From NCBI GenBank assembly GCA_034432445.1, contig DAOUBX010000254.1, positions 1 to 34,859 on the forward strand: 34,859 bases of DNA, given 5' to 3'. Made by a program: the position numbers and the translations under genes. A model generated the notes under the pieces. That model saw only the letters and a list, made by a program, of their open reading frames with translations, ran no database searches and was not told the DNA's origin. Positions 7,746-17,097 of the stretch are shown in pieces (position 1 is the first letter of the stretch; each line of letters opens with the position of its first letter). This DNA comes from JANWYQ01 sp034432445 (lineage in GTDB: Bacteria; Chloroflexota; Anaerolineae; JAAEKA01).

Positions 7746-8771
7746 ATGCCTCCAACCAACCCCTTGCTCACCTGGCAATCCCTCATCCTGCGCCTGCGCA
7801 CCCCTTTTCGCGTCTCCTACGGCGCCAGCACGACGCGCCAGGCCTTTTGGCTGCGCCTGACCGGCGACGCGGGCTGGGGCGAAGCCGCCATCCCACCCTA
7901 CTACGGCATCGACGAGGCGGCGATGATCGTCTTCTGGCAGGCCACCGCGACGCGCCCCGACTCGCTGCCCGACGATCCGGCCGCGATTGCGGCCTGGGTG
8001 GGCGCAGACGGCCCAGCCCCGGCCCGCGCCGCCGTGGACCTGGCCCTGCACGATCGCCTCGGCCGGCAGCGCGGCCTGCCCCTCCACCGACTGCTGGACC
8101 TGCCGCAGCCGGTCGTGCTGCCCACCTCCTTCACCCTGAGCTTGGCCGAGCCAACGGAGATGGCCGAGATGGCGACCGCTGCGGCCGCCTATCCGGTGCT
8201 CAAGCTCAAGCTGGGCGCGCCTGACGACGAGGCCTGCGTGGCGGCCGTGCGCACAGCCCGGCCCGACGCGCGGCTGCGGCTCGATGCCAACGCAGCCTGG
8301 CCGGCCGAGGAGGCCGTGCGTCGCGTCCGGGCGCTGGAACGTTACGACCTGGAGCTGATCGAGCAGCCGGTGGCCAAGGACGACATCGACGGCATGGGGC
8401 TGGTGCAGGCGCACACCCGCGTGCCCGTCGTGGCGGACGAGTCGGTGCAGACCCTGGCCGACGTCGAACGATTGGCGGCGGCCGGCGTGGCCGGGGTCAA
8501 CCTCAAGCTGATGAAGACCGGCGGCCTGGCCCCCTGCCTGGCCATGCTGCGCCGGGCGCGCCAGCTCGGCCTGCGCGTCATGCTGGGCTGCATGGTGGAG
8601 ACGTCGCTGGGCGTCACCGCCATGGCGCACCTGGTCGGCCTGGCCGACTGGCTGGACCTGGACGCGCCCCTGCTGATCGCCAACGATCCCTTCCGCGGCG
8701 TGTGGTTCGACCAACGGGCCGGCGTGCATCTGCCAGAAGCGGCAGGGATCGGCGTAAAGGTGCAGAGCTGA
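7746..8771 (+). CDS. Dipeptide epimerase, enolase superfamily (L-Ala-D/L-Glu epimerase type)
   Basis: Likely inverts the second residue of a dipeptide such as L-Ala-D-Glu, a step in use of murein peptides. The 341-residue protein shows the enolase-superfamily barrel residues: the K-x-K pair in VLKLKLG (K153, K155), metal ligands D180 (LRLDANAAW), E206 (ELIEQPV) and D231 (VVADESV), the second-face lysine in GVNLKLMK (K254), and a late D-x-D in DWLDLDAP (D304, D306), which is typical of dipeptide epimerases. The start at 7746 fits the family N-terminus; an in-frame ATG at 7662 overlaps the promoter and is not used. It lies beside an NlpC/P60 peptidase and two peptide importers, as in Bacillus ykf-type clusters. 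Exact dipeptide specificity is not readable. Confidence 0.88.
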   Translation: MPPTNPLLTWQSLILRLRTPFRVSYGASTTRQAFWLRLTGDAGWGEAAIPPYYGIDEAAMIVFWQATATRPDSLPDDPAAIAAWVGADGPAPARAAVDLALHDRLGRQRGLPLHRLLDLPQPVVLPTSFTLSLAEPTEMAEMATAAAAYPVLKLKLGAPDDEACVAAVRTARPDARLRLDANAAWPAEEAVRRVRALERYDLELIEQPVAKDDIDGMGLVQAHTRVPVVADESVQTLADVERLAAAGVAGVNLKLMKTGGLAPCLAMLRRARQLGLRVMLGCMVETSLGVTAMAHLVGLADWLDLDAPLLIANDPFRGVWFDQRAGVHLPEAAGIGVKVQS

Positions 8772-8780
8772 GACACTTGC

Positions 8781-8808
8781 TTGACAAGGGCATCACACGC
8801 ACTATACT
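8781..8808 (+). promoter_or_regulatory. Consensus promoter of the BrnT remnant (leaderless)
   Basis: TTGACA (8781-8786), 16-nt spacer, TATACT (8803-8808). The ATG of the remnant is at 8817, so a transcript from this promoter would begin at or next to the start codon and have no leader. Confidence 0.7.
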
Positions 8809-8816
8809 TTGTCTTG

Positions 8817-8918
8817 ATGAATGTCAGGTACACCCTCCACGGTATTGCCTTCAAATGGGATAGTCGGAAAGCTGCGGCGAATTTTCGTAGACACGAAGTC
8901 TCATTTGAAGATCAATAA
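8817..8918 (+). pseudogene. Truncated BrnT-family toxin (N-terminal remnant)
   Basis: A 33-codon frame with the BrnT N-terminal look: FKWDSRKAAANFRRHEVSFED, resembling the family pattern F-x-W-D-x-x-K-A-x-x-N-x-x-K-H-x-V-S-F-E. It then meets TAA. Intact BrnT toxins are about 90 residues, so roughly two thirds, including the catalytic C-terminal part, is missing. It sits directly under a consensus promoter and directly upstream of an intact small gene. Identity rests on this short motif, so BrnT is likely but not certain. The region appears to have lost the toxin body by deletion. Confidence 0.65.
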
Positions 8919-8949
8919 ACTCGCCGATCGACTGCAGAAAGATCGTCCA

Positions 8950-9204
8950 ATGACGATGATAAAACTTCGCATTCCCGTCGATGTGCTCGATGACCTTAAG
9001 CGCGTTGCCACATTGCTCGGCTATTCCAGCCCCCAGTCGTTGATCAAGGCATACAGCGGTCAAGGTCTGCGTACAAACCTAGAGCGCCTGGAAGGCAGTG
9101 TCGAAGTTAGGGTGTTGATCGAGAGCCTCCGCCGGCAAGGTGTAGGAGATGAAGTCATCTCATCCGCCTTGTCAGAAGCTCAGCACTTAGTCGAGGTCGC
9201 CTAA
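8950..9204 (+). CDS. Small antitoxin-like protein downstream of the BrnT remnant
   Basis: An 84-residue protein from the ATG at 8950. The N-terminal half reads IKLRIPVDVLDDLKRVATLLGYSS, a short strand then a helix reminiscent of ribbon-helix-helix or other small DNA-binding antitoxins, followed by IKAYSGQGLR and a helical, acidic C-terminus (LRRQGVGDEVISSALSEA). In the same frame an earlier ATG at 8821 exists, but that extension overlaps the BrnT remnant out of frame and has no family-like content. No strong ribosome-binding site is visible. I recognise the gene only by its place next to BrnT; its function as an antitoxin is inferred, and it may now act as a stand-alone regulator or be decaying. 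Confidence 0.55.
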   Translation: MTMIKLRIPVDVLDDLKRVATLLGYSSPQSLIKAYSGQGLRTNLERLEGSVEVRVLIESLRRQGVGDEVISSALSEAQHLVEVA

Positions 9205-9225
9205 GCTTGGCGATAGCTGCCCCCT

Positions 9226-10302
9226 ATGCTTCAACAGATACAAACTGCTCTCACCGCCTTTGCCGACACCCAAAGCGACTCCCGTACACATCTCTGCCAC
9301 CTGCAAGCAACCGACCTGACTGCTGACCGCTGCACGCTAACCGGCGTCGTGCTAGACCAAGAAACCCTCGCCGCCGCCCAATCTTTCCTCCTTTCCTCCT
9401 TTCCTTCGTTTCCCTTTCCTTCCTGCAACACTTCCGGCGTCCAGGTGCTGCGCCCCGGCCGGTCGATGGCCGTGGCCACCAACCTGACCGGCTTGTACGC
9501 CCAACCCTCCTGGCTGGCCGAGCAGGTGAGCCAACTGCTGGATGGCCAGCCGCTGGAGCTGCTGCAGGAGGAGGGCCGCTGGGCCTTTGTGCGCCAGGCC
9601 GACGGCTATCTGGGCTGGGCCTACCGGCCGTACCTGGCGGAAACGCCGCCGCCCGCAGCCACGCACCTGGTGGCCGCGCCGGTCGCGTTGCTGCACCGTG
9701 CGCCCCAGCCTGGCTCGCCCCTGGCCGGCCGCGTCCTGGGCGGCACGGCAGTTCACGCAGCCGCGGTGCAGGGGGAGTGGGCGCAGCTCATTCTGGCTTC
9801 GGGCGCGCAGGGCTGGACGCCGGCGGCCCAGTTGCGCGACCAGAACGCTCTGCCGCAGCCGGCCGGCGCGCAGCGCGCCCAGATGGTTGCCGACGCGGGG
9901 CAGTTCATCGGCGTGCCCTACCTGTGGGGCGGCTGCACGGCGTTGGGCATCGACTGCTCCGGCTTCGTGCAGTTGCTCCACCGCCTGGCCGGGGTGACCA
10001 TCCCGCGCGATGCGGACATGCAGTTCGCAGCCGGCCGGCCGGCAGAGCCCCCCTACGAACCGGGCGACCTGTTCTTCTTCAGCGGGGATGACCACCGCGC
10101 CATCACCCACGTGGGCATGAGCCTGGGCGGCTGGCGCATGGTGCACTCCTCCCGCGCCCGCAACGGCGTGTACGTGGACGACGTGCAGGCCGTGCCGCAC
10201 CTGCGGAACGCGTTTGCCGGCGCGCGGACGTTCGTAGAAGCCATCCCCGAAGAAGGACCACAAACACACGAATGGCGCACAACGGAATTCGTGCGTTCGT
10301 GA
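9226..10302 (+). CDS. SH3b-NlpC/P60 cysteine peptidase (YkfC-like)
   Basis: Likely gamma-D-Glu-diamino-acid endopeptidase acting on cell-wall peptides. The 358-residue protein has two bacterial SH3-like domains (about 77-145, with the YLGWAYRPYL ending, and about 150-205) and a C-terminal NlpC/P60 domain from about 215: GVPYLWGGCTALGIDCSGF with catalytic Cys244, then THVGM (His295) and MVHSS (His307). This order matches YkfC-type enzymes, which release L-Ala-D-Glu for the epimerase encoded next door. No signal peptide is visible, so it may act in the cytoplasm on imported peptides. Residues about 53-66 (nucleotides 9383-9425) are a pyrimidine-rich CTTTCCTCC repeat giving a Ser/Phe/Pro tract, probably a repeat insertion. 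Confidence 0.88.
   Translation: MLQQIQTALTAFADTQSDSRTHLCHLQATDLTADRCTLTGVVLDQETLAAAQSFLLSSFPSFPFPSCNTSGVQVLRPGRSMAVATNLTGLYAQPSWLAEQVSQLLDGQPLELLQEEGRWAFVRQADGYLGWAYRPYLAETPPPAATHLVAAPVALLHRAPQPGSPLAGRVLGGTAVHAAAVQGEWAQLILASGAQGWTPAAQLRDQNALPQPAGAQRAQMVADAGQFIGVPYLWGGCTALGIDCSGFVQLLHRLAGVTIPRDADMQFAAGRPAEPPYEPGDLFFFSGDDHRAITHVGMSLGGWRMVHSSRARNGVYVDDVQAVPHLRNAFAGARTFVEAIPEEGPQTHEWRTTEFVRS
9383..9425. repeat. CTTTCCTCC tract inside the NlpC/P60 gene
   Basis: A run of CTTTCCTCC/CTTTCCTTC units inside the coding sequence, in frame, encoding a Leu/Ser/Phe/Pro stretch before the first SH3 domain. It is the complement of the GGAAAGG-type repeat seen in the intergenic region near 33264-33375. Confidence 0.6.
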
Positions 10303-10332
10303 CCCCATTCGTGGACGGCCCCCTCAACAACA

Positions 10333-10360
10333 ACGCCCCTGCGGCCAAGCCGAGGGGCGT
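10333..10360. terminator. Hairpin between convergent genes
   Basis: ACGCCCCT and AGGGGCGT enclose a second inner stem CGGC-CAA-GCCG, giving a long compact hairpin between the NlpC/P60 gene and the end of the second ABC operon. No clear T-run on either side; a bidirectional stop is likely from the convergent position. Confidence 0.55.
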
Positions 10361-10389
10361 CGCTAACCACCTCTTACCAATCTACCAAG

Positions 10390-11385
10390 CTACCGATCCC
10401 GCAACCGCGGGTCCAGCGCATCGCGCAGGCCATCGCCGACGAAATTGAAGGCCAGCACCACAATGGCGACGGCAATGGCCGGGGTCAGCAGCAGCCAGGG
10501 CTGGGCGTTGATGGCCGACTGGCCGTCCAGCATCAGCGCGCCCCAGCTGGTGATGAAGATATCGGTCGAGCGGGTGGAGGGGCGCAGCCCCAGGCCTAAG
10601 TAGCCGAGCACGGCCTCTGTAATAATGAAGCCTGGGATCCGCAGGGCCGTGTAAACGATGATCGGGCCCAAGCAGTTGGGCAGGATATGCTTGGCCATGA
10701 TGCGCAGATGCCCGGCGCCCACCATGCGCCCGGCCTCGACGAACTCCTTCTCCTTGAGCGACAACACCTGGCCGCGCACAATACGCGCTAGGCCAATCCA
10801 GCTCACGATGGCCAGCGCCACGAACAGCAAGACCAGGCCGTTGAGCAATTGGCCGGCAGGCGTGTCGCGCAGCGCCGTCATCACGATGATGAAGAAGAGT
10901 AGGTCAGGAAAGGCGTATAGGATGTCGCCAAAGCGCATGGTTAGGTTGTCAACGCGCCCTCCCATGTAGCCGGCAATCAGGCCCACGGCCACTCCCACCA
11001 GCAGAATGATCAATGCGGGGATGAACCCTACCACCAACGACACGCGCGCGCCGTAGATCACGCGGCTCAACACGTCGCGGCCCAAGCTGTCGGTGCCGAA
11101 GATGAACTGCGACTCGCCCGGTTGGCCGATAGGCCCTTGCTTCTCCCAGGCCGGCGGCAAATAACCTTTGCCATCGTAGATTCTCAACGGGTCGTGTGGG
11201 GCCAGGACGGGAGCAAACAGGGCGACAAAAGTAAAGAACAGCAGCACAAAGGAAGCAGCGACGGCCAGCTTGTTCTTGGTGAAGCGCACCCAGGCGTCGC
11301 GCCACAGCGAGCGGGGCGGACGGGAGAGCACCAGGGCTGACGTGGGATCGAGAACGACCGGGGGTTGTGCAGTCTGTACAGCCAT
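10390..11385 (-). CDS. Peptide ABC transporter permease (OppC/DppC type), operon 2
   Basis: Last gene of the second leftward importer operon, 331 residues. It shows an N-terminal helix (KLAVAASFVLLFFTFVALFA), FGTDSLGRDVLSRVIYGARVS, several further helices, the EAA loop EAGRMVGAGHLRIMAKHILPN and the C-terminal GDGLRDALDPRLRD. GAGG lies 5 nt before the ATG. It forms the membrane pore with the OppB-like protein encoded immediately upstream (7-nt gap). Confidence 0.92.
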   Translation of the reverse strand: MAVQTAQPPVVLDPTSALVLSRPPRSLWRDAWVRFTKNKLAVAASFVLLFFTFVALFAPVLAPHDPLRIYDGKGYLPPAWEKQGPIGQPGESQFIFGTDSLGRDVLSRVIYGARVSLVVGFIPALIILLVGVAVGLIAGYMGGRVDNLTMRFGDILYAFPDLLFFIIVMTALRDTPAGQLLNGLVLLFVALAIVSWIGLARIVRGQVLSLKEKEFVEAGRMVGAGHLRIMAKHILPNCLGPIIVYTALRIPGFIITEAVLGYLGLGLRPSTRSTDIFITSWGALMLDGQSAINAQPWLLLTPAIAVAIVVLAFNFVGDGLRDALDPRLRDR

Positions 11386-11392
11386 GGCAGCC

Positions 11393-12388
11393 TCACTTGC
11401 CCAGCTTGATTCTGGGGTCCAGGAAAGCGTAGGTGATATCCACCGTCAGGTTGGCAATGGCGACCAAGACGGCGTAGAGCAGCGTCGTGCCCATGATCAT
11501 CGAGTAGTCACGCCGCGAGATGGAAAGAACGAACTCGCGACCGCTGCCGGGAAAGCCGAACATTTGCTCGATGATGAAGGAGCCGGTGACCAGCGCCGCC
11601 AGCGCCGGCCCAATGATGGTTACCACCGGGATGAGCGCGTTGCGCAACATGTGCCGCGCCACCACCACCTTCTCCGACAGCCCCTTGGCGCGCGCCGTGC
11701 GCACGTAGTCCTGCTGCATCACCTCTAGCATCTGAGAGCGGGTCAAGCGCGTGATGAAGGCAAAGGTACCGAAGCCCAGGATGACGGCCGGCACGATCCA
11801 GGCGCCGGGGCTGGTCCAATCTTGCTGGACGATCTTGATCAGCTTGAGCCGACCGGCAATCAAGACGATCAGGAAGATGGCGAGCACGAAGTTGGGGACG
11901 GAAATGCCAATGGTGGAGATGGCTAGAGAAACGTAGTCAATAAATGTGTTGCGCTTCAAAGCGCCGATGGTGCCGAGCGGGATGCCGAAAAGGATCGCCA
12001 AGCCCAATGCCAGCAGCCCGAGGCGCAAGGAGTAGCCGAACTTGCTCTGCCAAACAGGTTTGCCCTCCGGCGGCTTGAACAGGATATCCTCCACGTTCAT
12101 GCCGCGCTGGCGATAGGAGGGACCCAGATTGCCCTGCAGCGCGCCGCCGATGTAGTTCAGGAACTGGCTGTCCAAGGGATTGCCCCCTTCCAGGTTGATG
12201 AACAGCGGCTTGTCTAGGCCGAACTCCTTGTTCAGCAGCTCTTGCGTGCGCGGGTCCACCTGCCGGGTGCTCAGATCGCGATCCCAAGGTCCCCCTGGGG
12301 CTGCGTGCATCAAGATGAAGGTGATCAACGCCACGAAGAAAAGCGTGGGGATCATCCAGAGCAGTCGTCGCACGATAAAAGATGTCAT
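11393..12388 (-). CDS. Peptide ABC transporter permease (OppB/DppB type), operon 2
   Basis: Inner-membrane permease, 331 residues from the chosen ATG at 12388, which has AGGTGG just upstream and begins with the typical MTSFIVRRLLWMIPTLF. A longer in-frame start at 12415 adds only MHGCSGGVQ. The protein has the GNLGPSYR region, the EAA loop RTARAKGLSEKVVVARHMLRN and ends in FLDPRIKLGK. Unlike the OppB-like protein of operon 1 it lacks the long insertion after helix 1 and is of normal family length. Confidence 0.92.
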   Translation of the reverse strand: MTSFIVRRLLWMIPTLFFVALITFILMHAAPGGPWDRDLSTRQVDPRTQELLNKEFGLDKPLFINLEGGNPLDSQFLNYIGGALQGNLGPSYRQRGMNVEDILFKPPEGKPVWQSKFGYSLRLGLLALGLAILFGIPLGTIGALKRNTFIDYVSLAISTIGISVPNFVLAIFLIVLIAGRLKLIKIVQQDWTSPGAWIVPAVILGFGTFAFITRLTRSQMLEVMQQDYVRTARAKGLSEKVVVARHMLRNALIPVVTIIGPALAALVTGSFIIEQMFGFPGSGREFVLSISRRDYSMIMGTTLLYAVLVAIANLTVDITYAFLDPRIKLGK

Positions 12389-12419
12389 CTGCACACCACC
12401 TGAACAGCCATGCATGCCT

Positions 12420-12630
12420 GGAGGCGACTGAAGTCGCCACTACCAAAGAGAACGCCCCTACGTAGTGACGGCTTCAGCCGTCCCTCTGCCGGAGGCGACT
12501 GAAGTCGCCACTACCAAAGAGAACGCCTCTGCGTAGTGACGGCTTCAGCCGTCCCTCTGCCGCAGGCGACTGAAGTCGCCACTACCAAGAGAACGCCCCT
12601 ACGTAGTGACGGCTTCAGCCGTCCGTCCTA
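12420..12630. repeat. Three tandem 71-bp units, each with two hairpins
   Basis: Units start at 12420, 12491 and 12562 and are nearly identical (the third is slightly diverged and about 2 nt shorter). Each carries GGCGACT-GA-AGTCGCC and GACGGCT-TC-AGCCGTC, two 7-bp hairpins with 2-nt loops, joined by ACTACCAAAGAGAACGCC and TACGTAGT. The array fills the spacer between the binding-protein gene and the permease gene of operon 2, the same place as the hairpin in operon 1. Confidence 0.9.
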
Positions 12631-12632
12631 GA

Positions 12633-14444
12633 CTACGGCATCATCGACGGGTCGATGTCGATCATGATCGGGTCGTTGGAGCCGGGGAAGCCGTGATCCT
12701 GCGGCGTGGTCACGACGCCCTTAACCCAGGGCTTGACCATGTAGGTGTTCACGTTGTTCCACGCAAAGGCTACAGGCGCGCCGTCGGTTAGCAACCGCTG
12801 CGCCTGCTTATACAGCTCCATGCGCTTCTGCGGATCGACCGTCGTGTCGGCCTCGTTCACCAAGGCATCGAAGTCGGGGTTGGAGTAGCCAATACGCTCG
12901 CCGAAGCCACCGGTTCGCCAGTAGACGCTCAGCCAGTTCTGGGGATCCGGATAGTCGGCGCACCAGCCCAGGATGAAGGTCTGCGGCGCGGTGGCAATGT
13001 CCTTGGTCAGCGCCGTGTACGTGGTCGGCTCCACCGGGTCCAAGGTTAGATCCACGCCCAGGTATTCCTTCCACTTAGCCGCCAGCCACTCGTTGCGCGT
13101 GCGGTTGCGCGGGGTGTCGCTGAAGGTCAGCTTGATGGGCGGCAGCTTGTCCGCGCCACCATAGCTGGACTCGGCCAAAGCCTTCTTGGCGGCCTCAGGA
13201 TCGAAGCCCCAGCGATTCTCCTCGGCGTCGTATCCAGGATAGCCCGGCGGGATCCAAGTCAGGGTCGGAGAGCCCAGACCGCGCAGCACGTCGCGCACCC
13301 ACGCCTCACGGTCAAAAGCGTACGCAAAGGCCTCGCGCACCTTCTGGTCGGTGAAGGGTTCCTTGAGCTGGTGGAACATGACAGCGAAGGTGCAGGAGCC
13401 GGGGTAGATCATGGCCTGCTCCTTCAGCACCGGATCAGCCATTACCACCTGATAGTCTTCGGCGGCCAGGCCGACCACGTCGAACTCGTTGTTCTTGTAG
13501 GCCTCGAACGAGACGGCGCTGTCGGTGATGTAGGAGTACTCGATGTCCACCTTACCGACGCCGCGCCAGTAGTTGGGGTTGGGCGTGAAGTAGGCGCGCA
13601 CGAAGGGCTCCAGGTTCTGCAGCACGTAGGGGCCGTTGCCGATCTGGAACTTGGAACTGTTCCACCAAATCTCGCCGCCCTGGTCGATGTTCTCTTCCTT
13701 GGCTGGATAGGTCACCCACAGCGACATCACGGTGTGGAAGTAAGGAGCAGGCTTGGAGAAGGTCAGGGTCAGGGTGTTGCAGGCTGCGTCCTCGTAGCCC
13801 TCGCAGGGAGCGCCGTCGGCATGGCTGGCCTTGATGCTTTCATCCACCACCGCCTTAGCCGCGTCACAAGCCGCTGCATCGGCCGTGTCGCAGCCGCGCC
13901 ACTCGGGCGCGCCGGCGATCTCGTCGGTGATCGCTGCGTATTCGCCGGCGGTCTCCGGGTTGATGTTGCGCTTAATGGCATAGGCAAAGCGCTCGGCGTT
14001 CAGCAGCGAACCGTCGCTGTACTTCAGGTCAGGCCGCAGCGTGAACACCAGCTGCGTGGCGTCGTCGTTGTATTGCCAGCTCTCCGCTGCGCCCGCCACA
14101 GTGTTCAGATCGTTGTCCAGCCTGGTCAGACCTTCGTAAATCAGGCTCAGATGCGCGATCTCGTTGACGAAGGAGCTCTTCTGCGGGTCGATGATGTCAG
14201 GGTAGGTGCCCAGGTTGACGCGCAGCACCTTGGCCTCTTCCGACGGCACCGGGGTGGCGACGACTTCCTTGATGACCTCCTTCTCCACCACAACCGTCTT
14301 CTCGACCTCGACCTGCTTCTCGACGACGACGGTCTCCTTGACGACCTTCTCCACAACCTCCGGTGTAGGTGCGGGGCAGGCTGCCAGCACAAGGCCGGCG
14401 ATAACCAGGACCGCTAACAAGACAGTCCACTTCTTGCTTGACAT
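12633..14444 (-). CDS. Peptide ABC transporter substrate-binding lipoprotein, operon 2
   Basis: Extracytoplasmic binding protein, 603 residues, with a lipoprotein signal ending in LAAC (C23), then a VEK/VVEK-rich linker (about 30-65). The SBP_bac_5 landmarks are in the normal order: KVLRVNLGTYPDIIDPQKS near the start, YSDGSLLNAERFAYAIK, NGPYVLQNLEPF, NPNYWRG, then QKVREAFAYAFDREAW in the middle and GWCADYPDPQNWLSVYW toward the C-terminus. It is therefore the direct control for the permuted binding protein of operon 1. AGGAGGAG lies 7 nt before the ATG. Confidence 0.93.
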   Translation of the reverse strand: MSSKKWTVLLAVLVIAGLVLAACPAPTPEVVEKVVKETVVVEKQVEVEKTVVVEKEVIKEVVATPVPSEEAKVLRVNLGTYPDIIDPQKSSFVNEIAHLSLIYEGLTRLDNDLNTVAGAAESWQYNDDATQLVFTLRPDLKYSDGSLLNAERFAYAIKRNINPETAGEYAAITDEIAGAPEWRGCDTADAAACDAAKAVVDESIKASHADGAPCEGYEDAACNTLTLTFSKPAPYFHTVMSLWVTYPAKEENIDQGGEIWWNSSKFQIGNGPYVLQNLEPFVRAYFTPNPNYWRGVGKVDIEYSYITDSAVSFEAYKNNEFDVVGLAAEDYQVVMADPVLKEQAMIYPGSCTFAVMFHQLKEPFTDQKVREAFAYAFDREAWVRDVLRGLGSPTLTWIPPGYPGYDAEENRWGFDPEAAKKALAESSYGGADKLPPIKLTFSDTPRNRTRNEWLAAKWKEYLGVDLTLDPVEPTTYTALTKDIATAPQTFILGWCADYPDPQNWLSVYWRTGGFGERIGYSNPDFDALVNEADTTVDPQKRMELYKQAQRLLTDGAPVAFAWNNVNTYMVKPWVKGVVTTPQDHGFPGSNDPIMIDIDPSMMP

Positions 14445-14758
14445 GTGTTTCTCCTCCTGAGAGAACAGAAATGGGCCTCATCGGCCAACGAAGATGCGCA
14501 GCAGCCTGGGCTGTGTCACCTCGTCCTGGAAGCGGCGGCAGCATGCTACTGCGTTGAACACCGCTCTACCCGACGCAGAAGCGGCGCCGTGAACAGAGCC
14601 GGCCAGACTCCTGGCCGCAGATGGCCGTTACGCAGCTCTGGCATCACCTCCTTCCACAGGCTTGCAATACGTTTTTGGCAGGCCTCGCTTGCGGTTCGGC
14701 GCAAGTGTCGTCGTCCTGTCAAACGCGGATGAAGAGTCCGTGGACAGGGGCAAGGGGG
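14445..14758. other. Spacer between the ATPase and binding-protein genes of operon 2
   Basis: 314 nt with no supported gene. It holds a short perfect hairpin CGGCCAG-ACTC-CTGGCCG near 14609-14626. I see no convincing -35/-10 pair on the minus strand, though an internal promoter for the binding-protein gene would be expected here. Confidence 0.5.
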
Positions 14759-15759
14759 CTACTCGTACAACCAGCAAGCGACAAAGTGGTCACCGCCATG
14801 GTCTTTGAACGGGGGTTCCTGCTCACGACAGATGTCCATTACCTTGGGACAGCGCGTGCAGAAATGGCAGCCCTTCGGGGGGTTAGCCGGGCTGGGCACG
14901 TCGCCTTCCAGGATGATACGCTGACGTTTCTCCTCGATCACCGGATCGGGAATCGGCACAGCCGACAGCAGCGCACGCGTGTAGGGGTGCAGTGGGTTGG
15001 CATAGAGCTCGTTGCGGTCGGTCAGCTCCACGATCTTGCCCAGATACATCACGGCGACGCGGTCGGAGATATGGCGTACCACCGACAGGTCATGGGCGAT
15101 GAAAAGATAAGTTAGGCCGAACTCCGCCTGTAAGTCCTCCAGCAGGTTGATCACCTGGGCCTGGATGGACACGTCCAGCGCTGAGATGGGCTCATCCAGC
15201 ACGATGAACTCGGGGTTGACCGCCAACGCGCGCGCGACGCCGATGCGCTGGCGCTGGCCACCGGAGAACTCGTGCGGATAGCGGTTGACGAAGTAGGGGT
15301 TGAGACCGACAATGCGCAGCAGCTCTTGCACGCGCTCGCGGTTCTGCTTCTTGTTGCCGATGCCGTGGACTTCCAACGGTTCGCCCACGATTGCGCCGAC
15401 GGTCATACGAGGGTTGAGCGACGCATAGGGGTCTTGGAAGATCATTTGCATGCGCCGGCGCTGCTTGCGCAAGGCGTCGCCCTTCATCGTAGTCAAATCC
15501 ACGTCGTCAAAGTAGACGTGTCCGGCTGTAGGACGATAGAGTTGCAGAATGGCGCGGCCGGTGGTGGACTTGCCACAACCAGACTCGCCTACCAGGCCCA
15601 GCGTCTCGCCCTTGTAGATTTGGAAATCCAGCCCGTCGACCGCTTTGATTTGCCCCACGGTGCGTTGAAAGATGCCAGAGGTGATGGGGAACCACATCTT
15701 GAGCCCTTCCACGCGCACCAACGCTTTACGCTGACCGTTCACGTTGCCGCTGTTCTCAG

Positions 15760-15763
<4 letters not shown>
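14759..15763 (-). CDS. Dipeptide/oligopeptide ABC transporter ATP-binding protein (OppF/DppF type), operon 2
   Basis: ATPase subunit, 334 residues, with Walker A GESGCGKSTTGR, signature SGGQRQRIGVARAL, Walker B EFIVLDEPISALD and the C-terminal GCHFCTRCPKVMDIC cysteine region. The ATG overlaps the stop of the upstream ATPase gene by 4 nt (ATGA), a classic coupling arrangement; GGGGTG lies 6 nt upstream. It is closely similar in layout to the OppF-like protein of operon 1. Confidence 0.93.
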
Positions 15764-16743
<980 letters not shown>

Positions 16744-17097
16744 GCAGGCCTCCGGAGCGATGAGTTTTAGTGCATGATTGATCAGATAAGCGCAGTAACT
16801 GCTGAGCGCAAGGTGCCAGGCGTTGGCAACTATCCCGTAGGGATCTGGAGTCTGCGCTTGTGAGGGTACCTTCAGGGCCATGGTGGCCGCAGCATCGAAC
16901 GCAAGCGTCCGGCCGCCTGAGCAGTTACGGCAACGTGTGGAGATGAGCGCCGAAAGTCGTTGGCCGACCTGATGATGACAAAAACAACTTGTGGGTCGGC
17001 ACCGACTGTGGCATCAGAGAGCTTACGTCAAACCGGCACTAGTGTATCACAGAGAGTATGCGTAGTCAAGTCACGCGGAAAGTAATCTGCAACGCGG
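16744..17097. other. Leader region of ABC operon 2
   Basis: 354 nt upstream of the OppD-like gene. It contains the promoter at 17041-17069 and a roughly 290-nt untranslated leader, whose frame is open but has no recognisable protein content. The 3' end of the minus-strand guanylyltransferase gene lies just beyond, so read-through from that gene is possible because I see no strong terminator between them. Confidence 0.5.
17041..17069 (-). promoter_or_regulatory. Candidate promoter of ABC operon 2
   Basis: On the minus strand, TTGACT and TACACT with a 17-nt spacer, about 290 nt before the OppD-like start codon. Confidence 0.6.

Noticed and set aside
12420..12630. CRISPR array
   Set aside because: The three 71-bp units are repeated as a whole with no variable spacers, and each unit is itself made of two hairpins.
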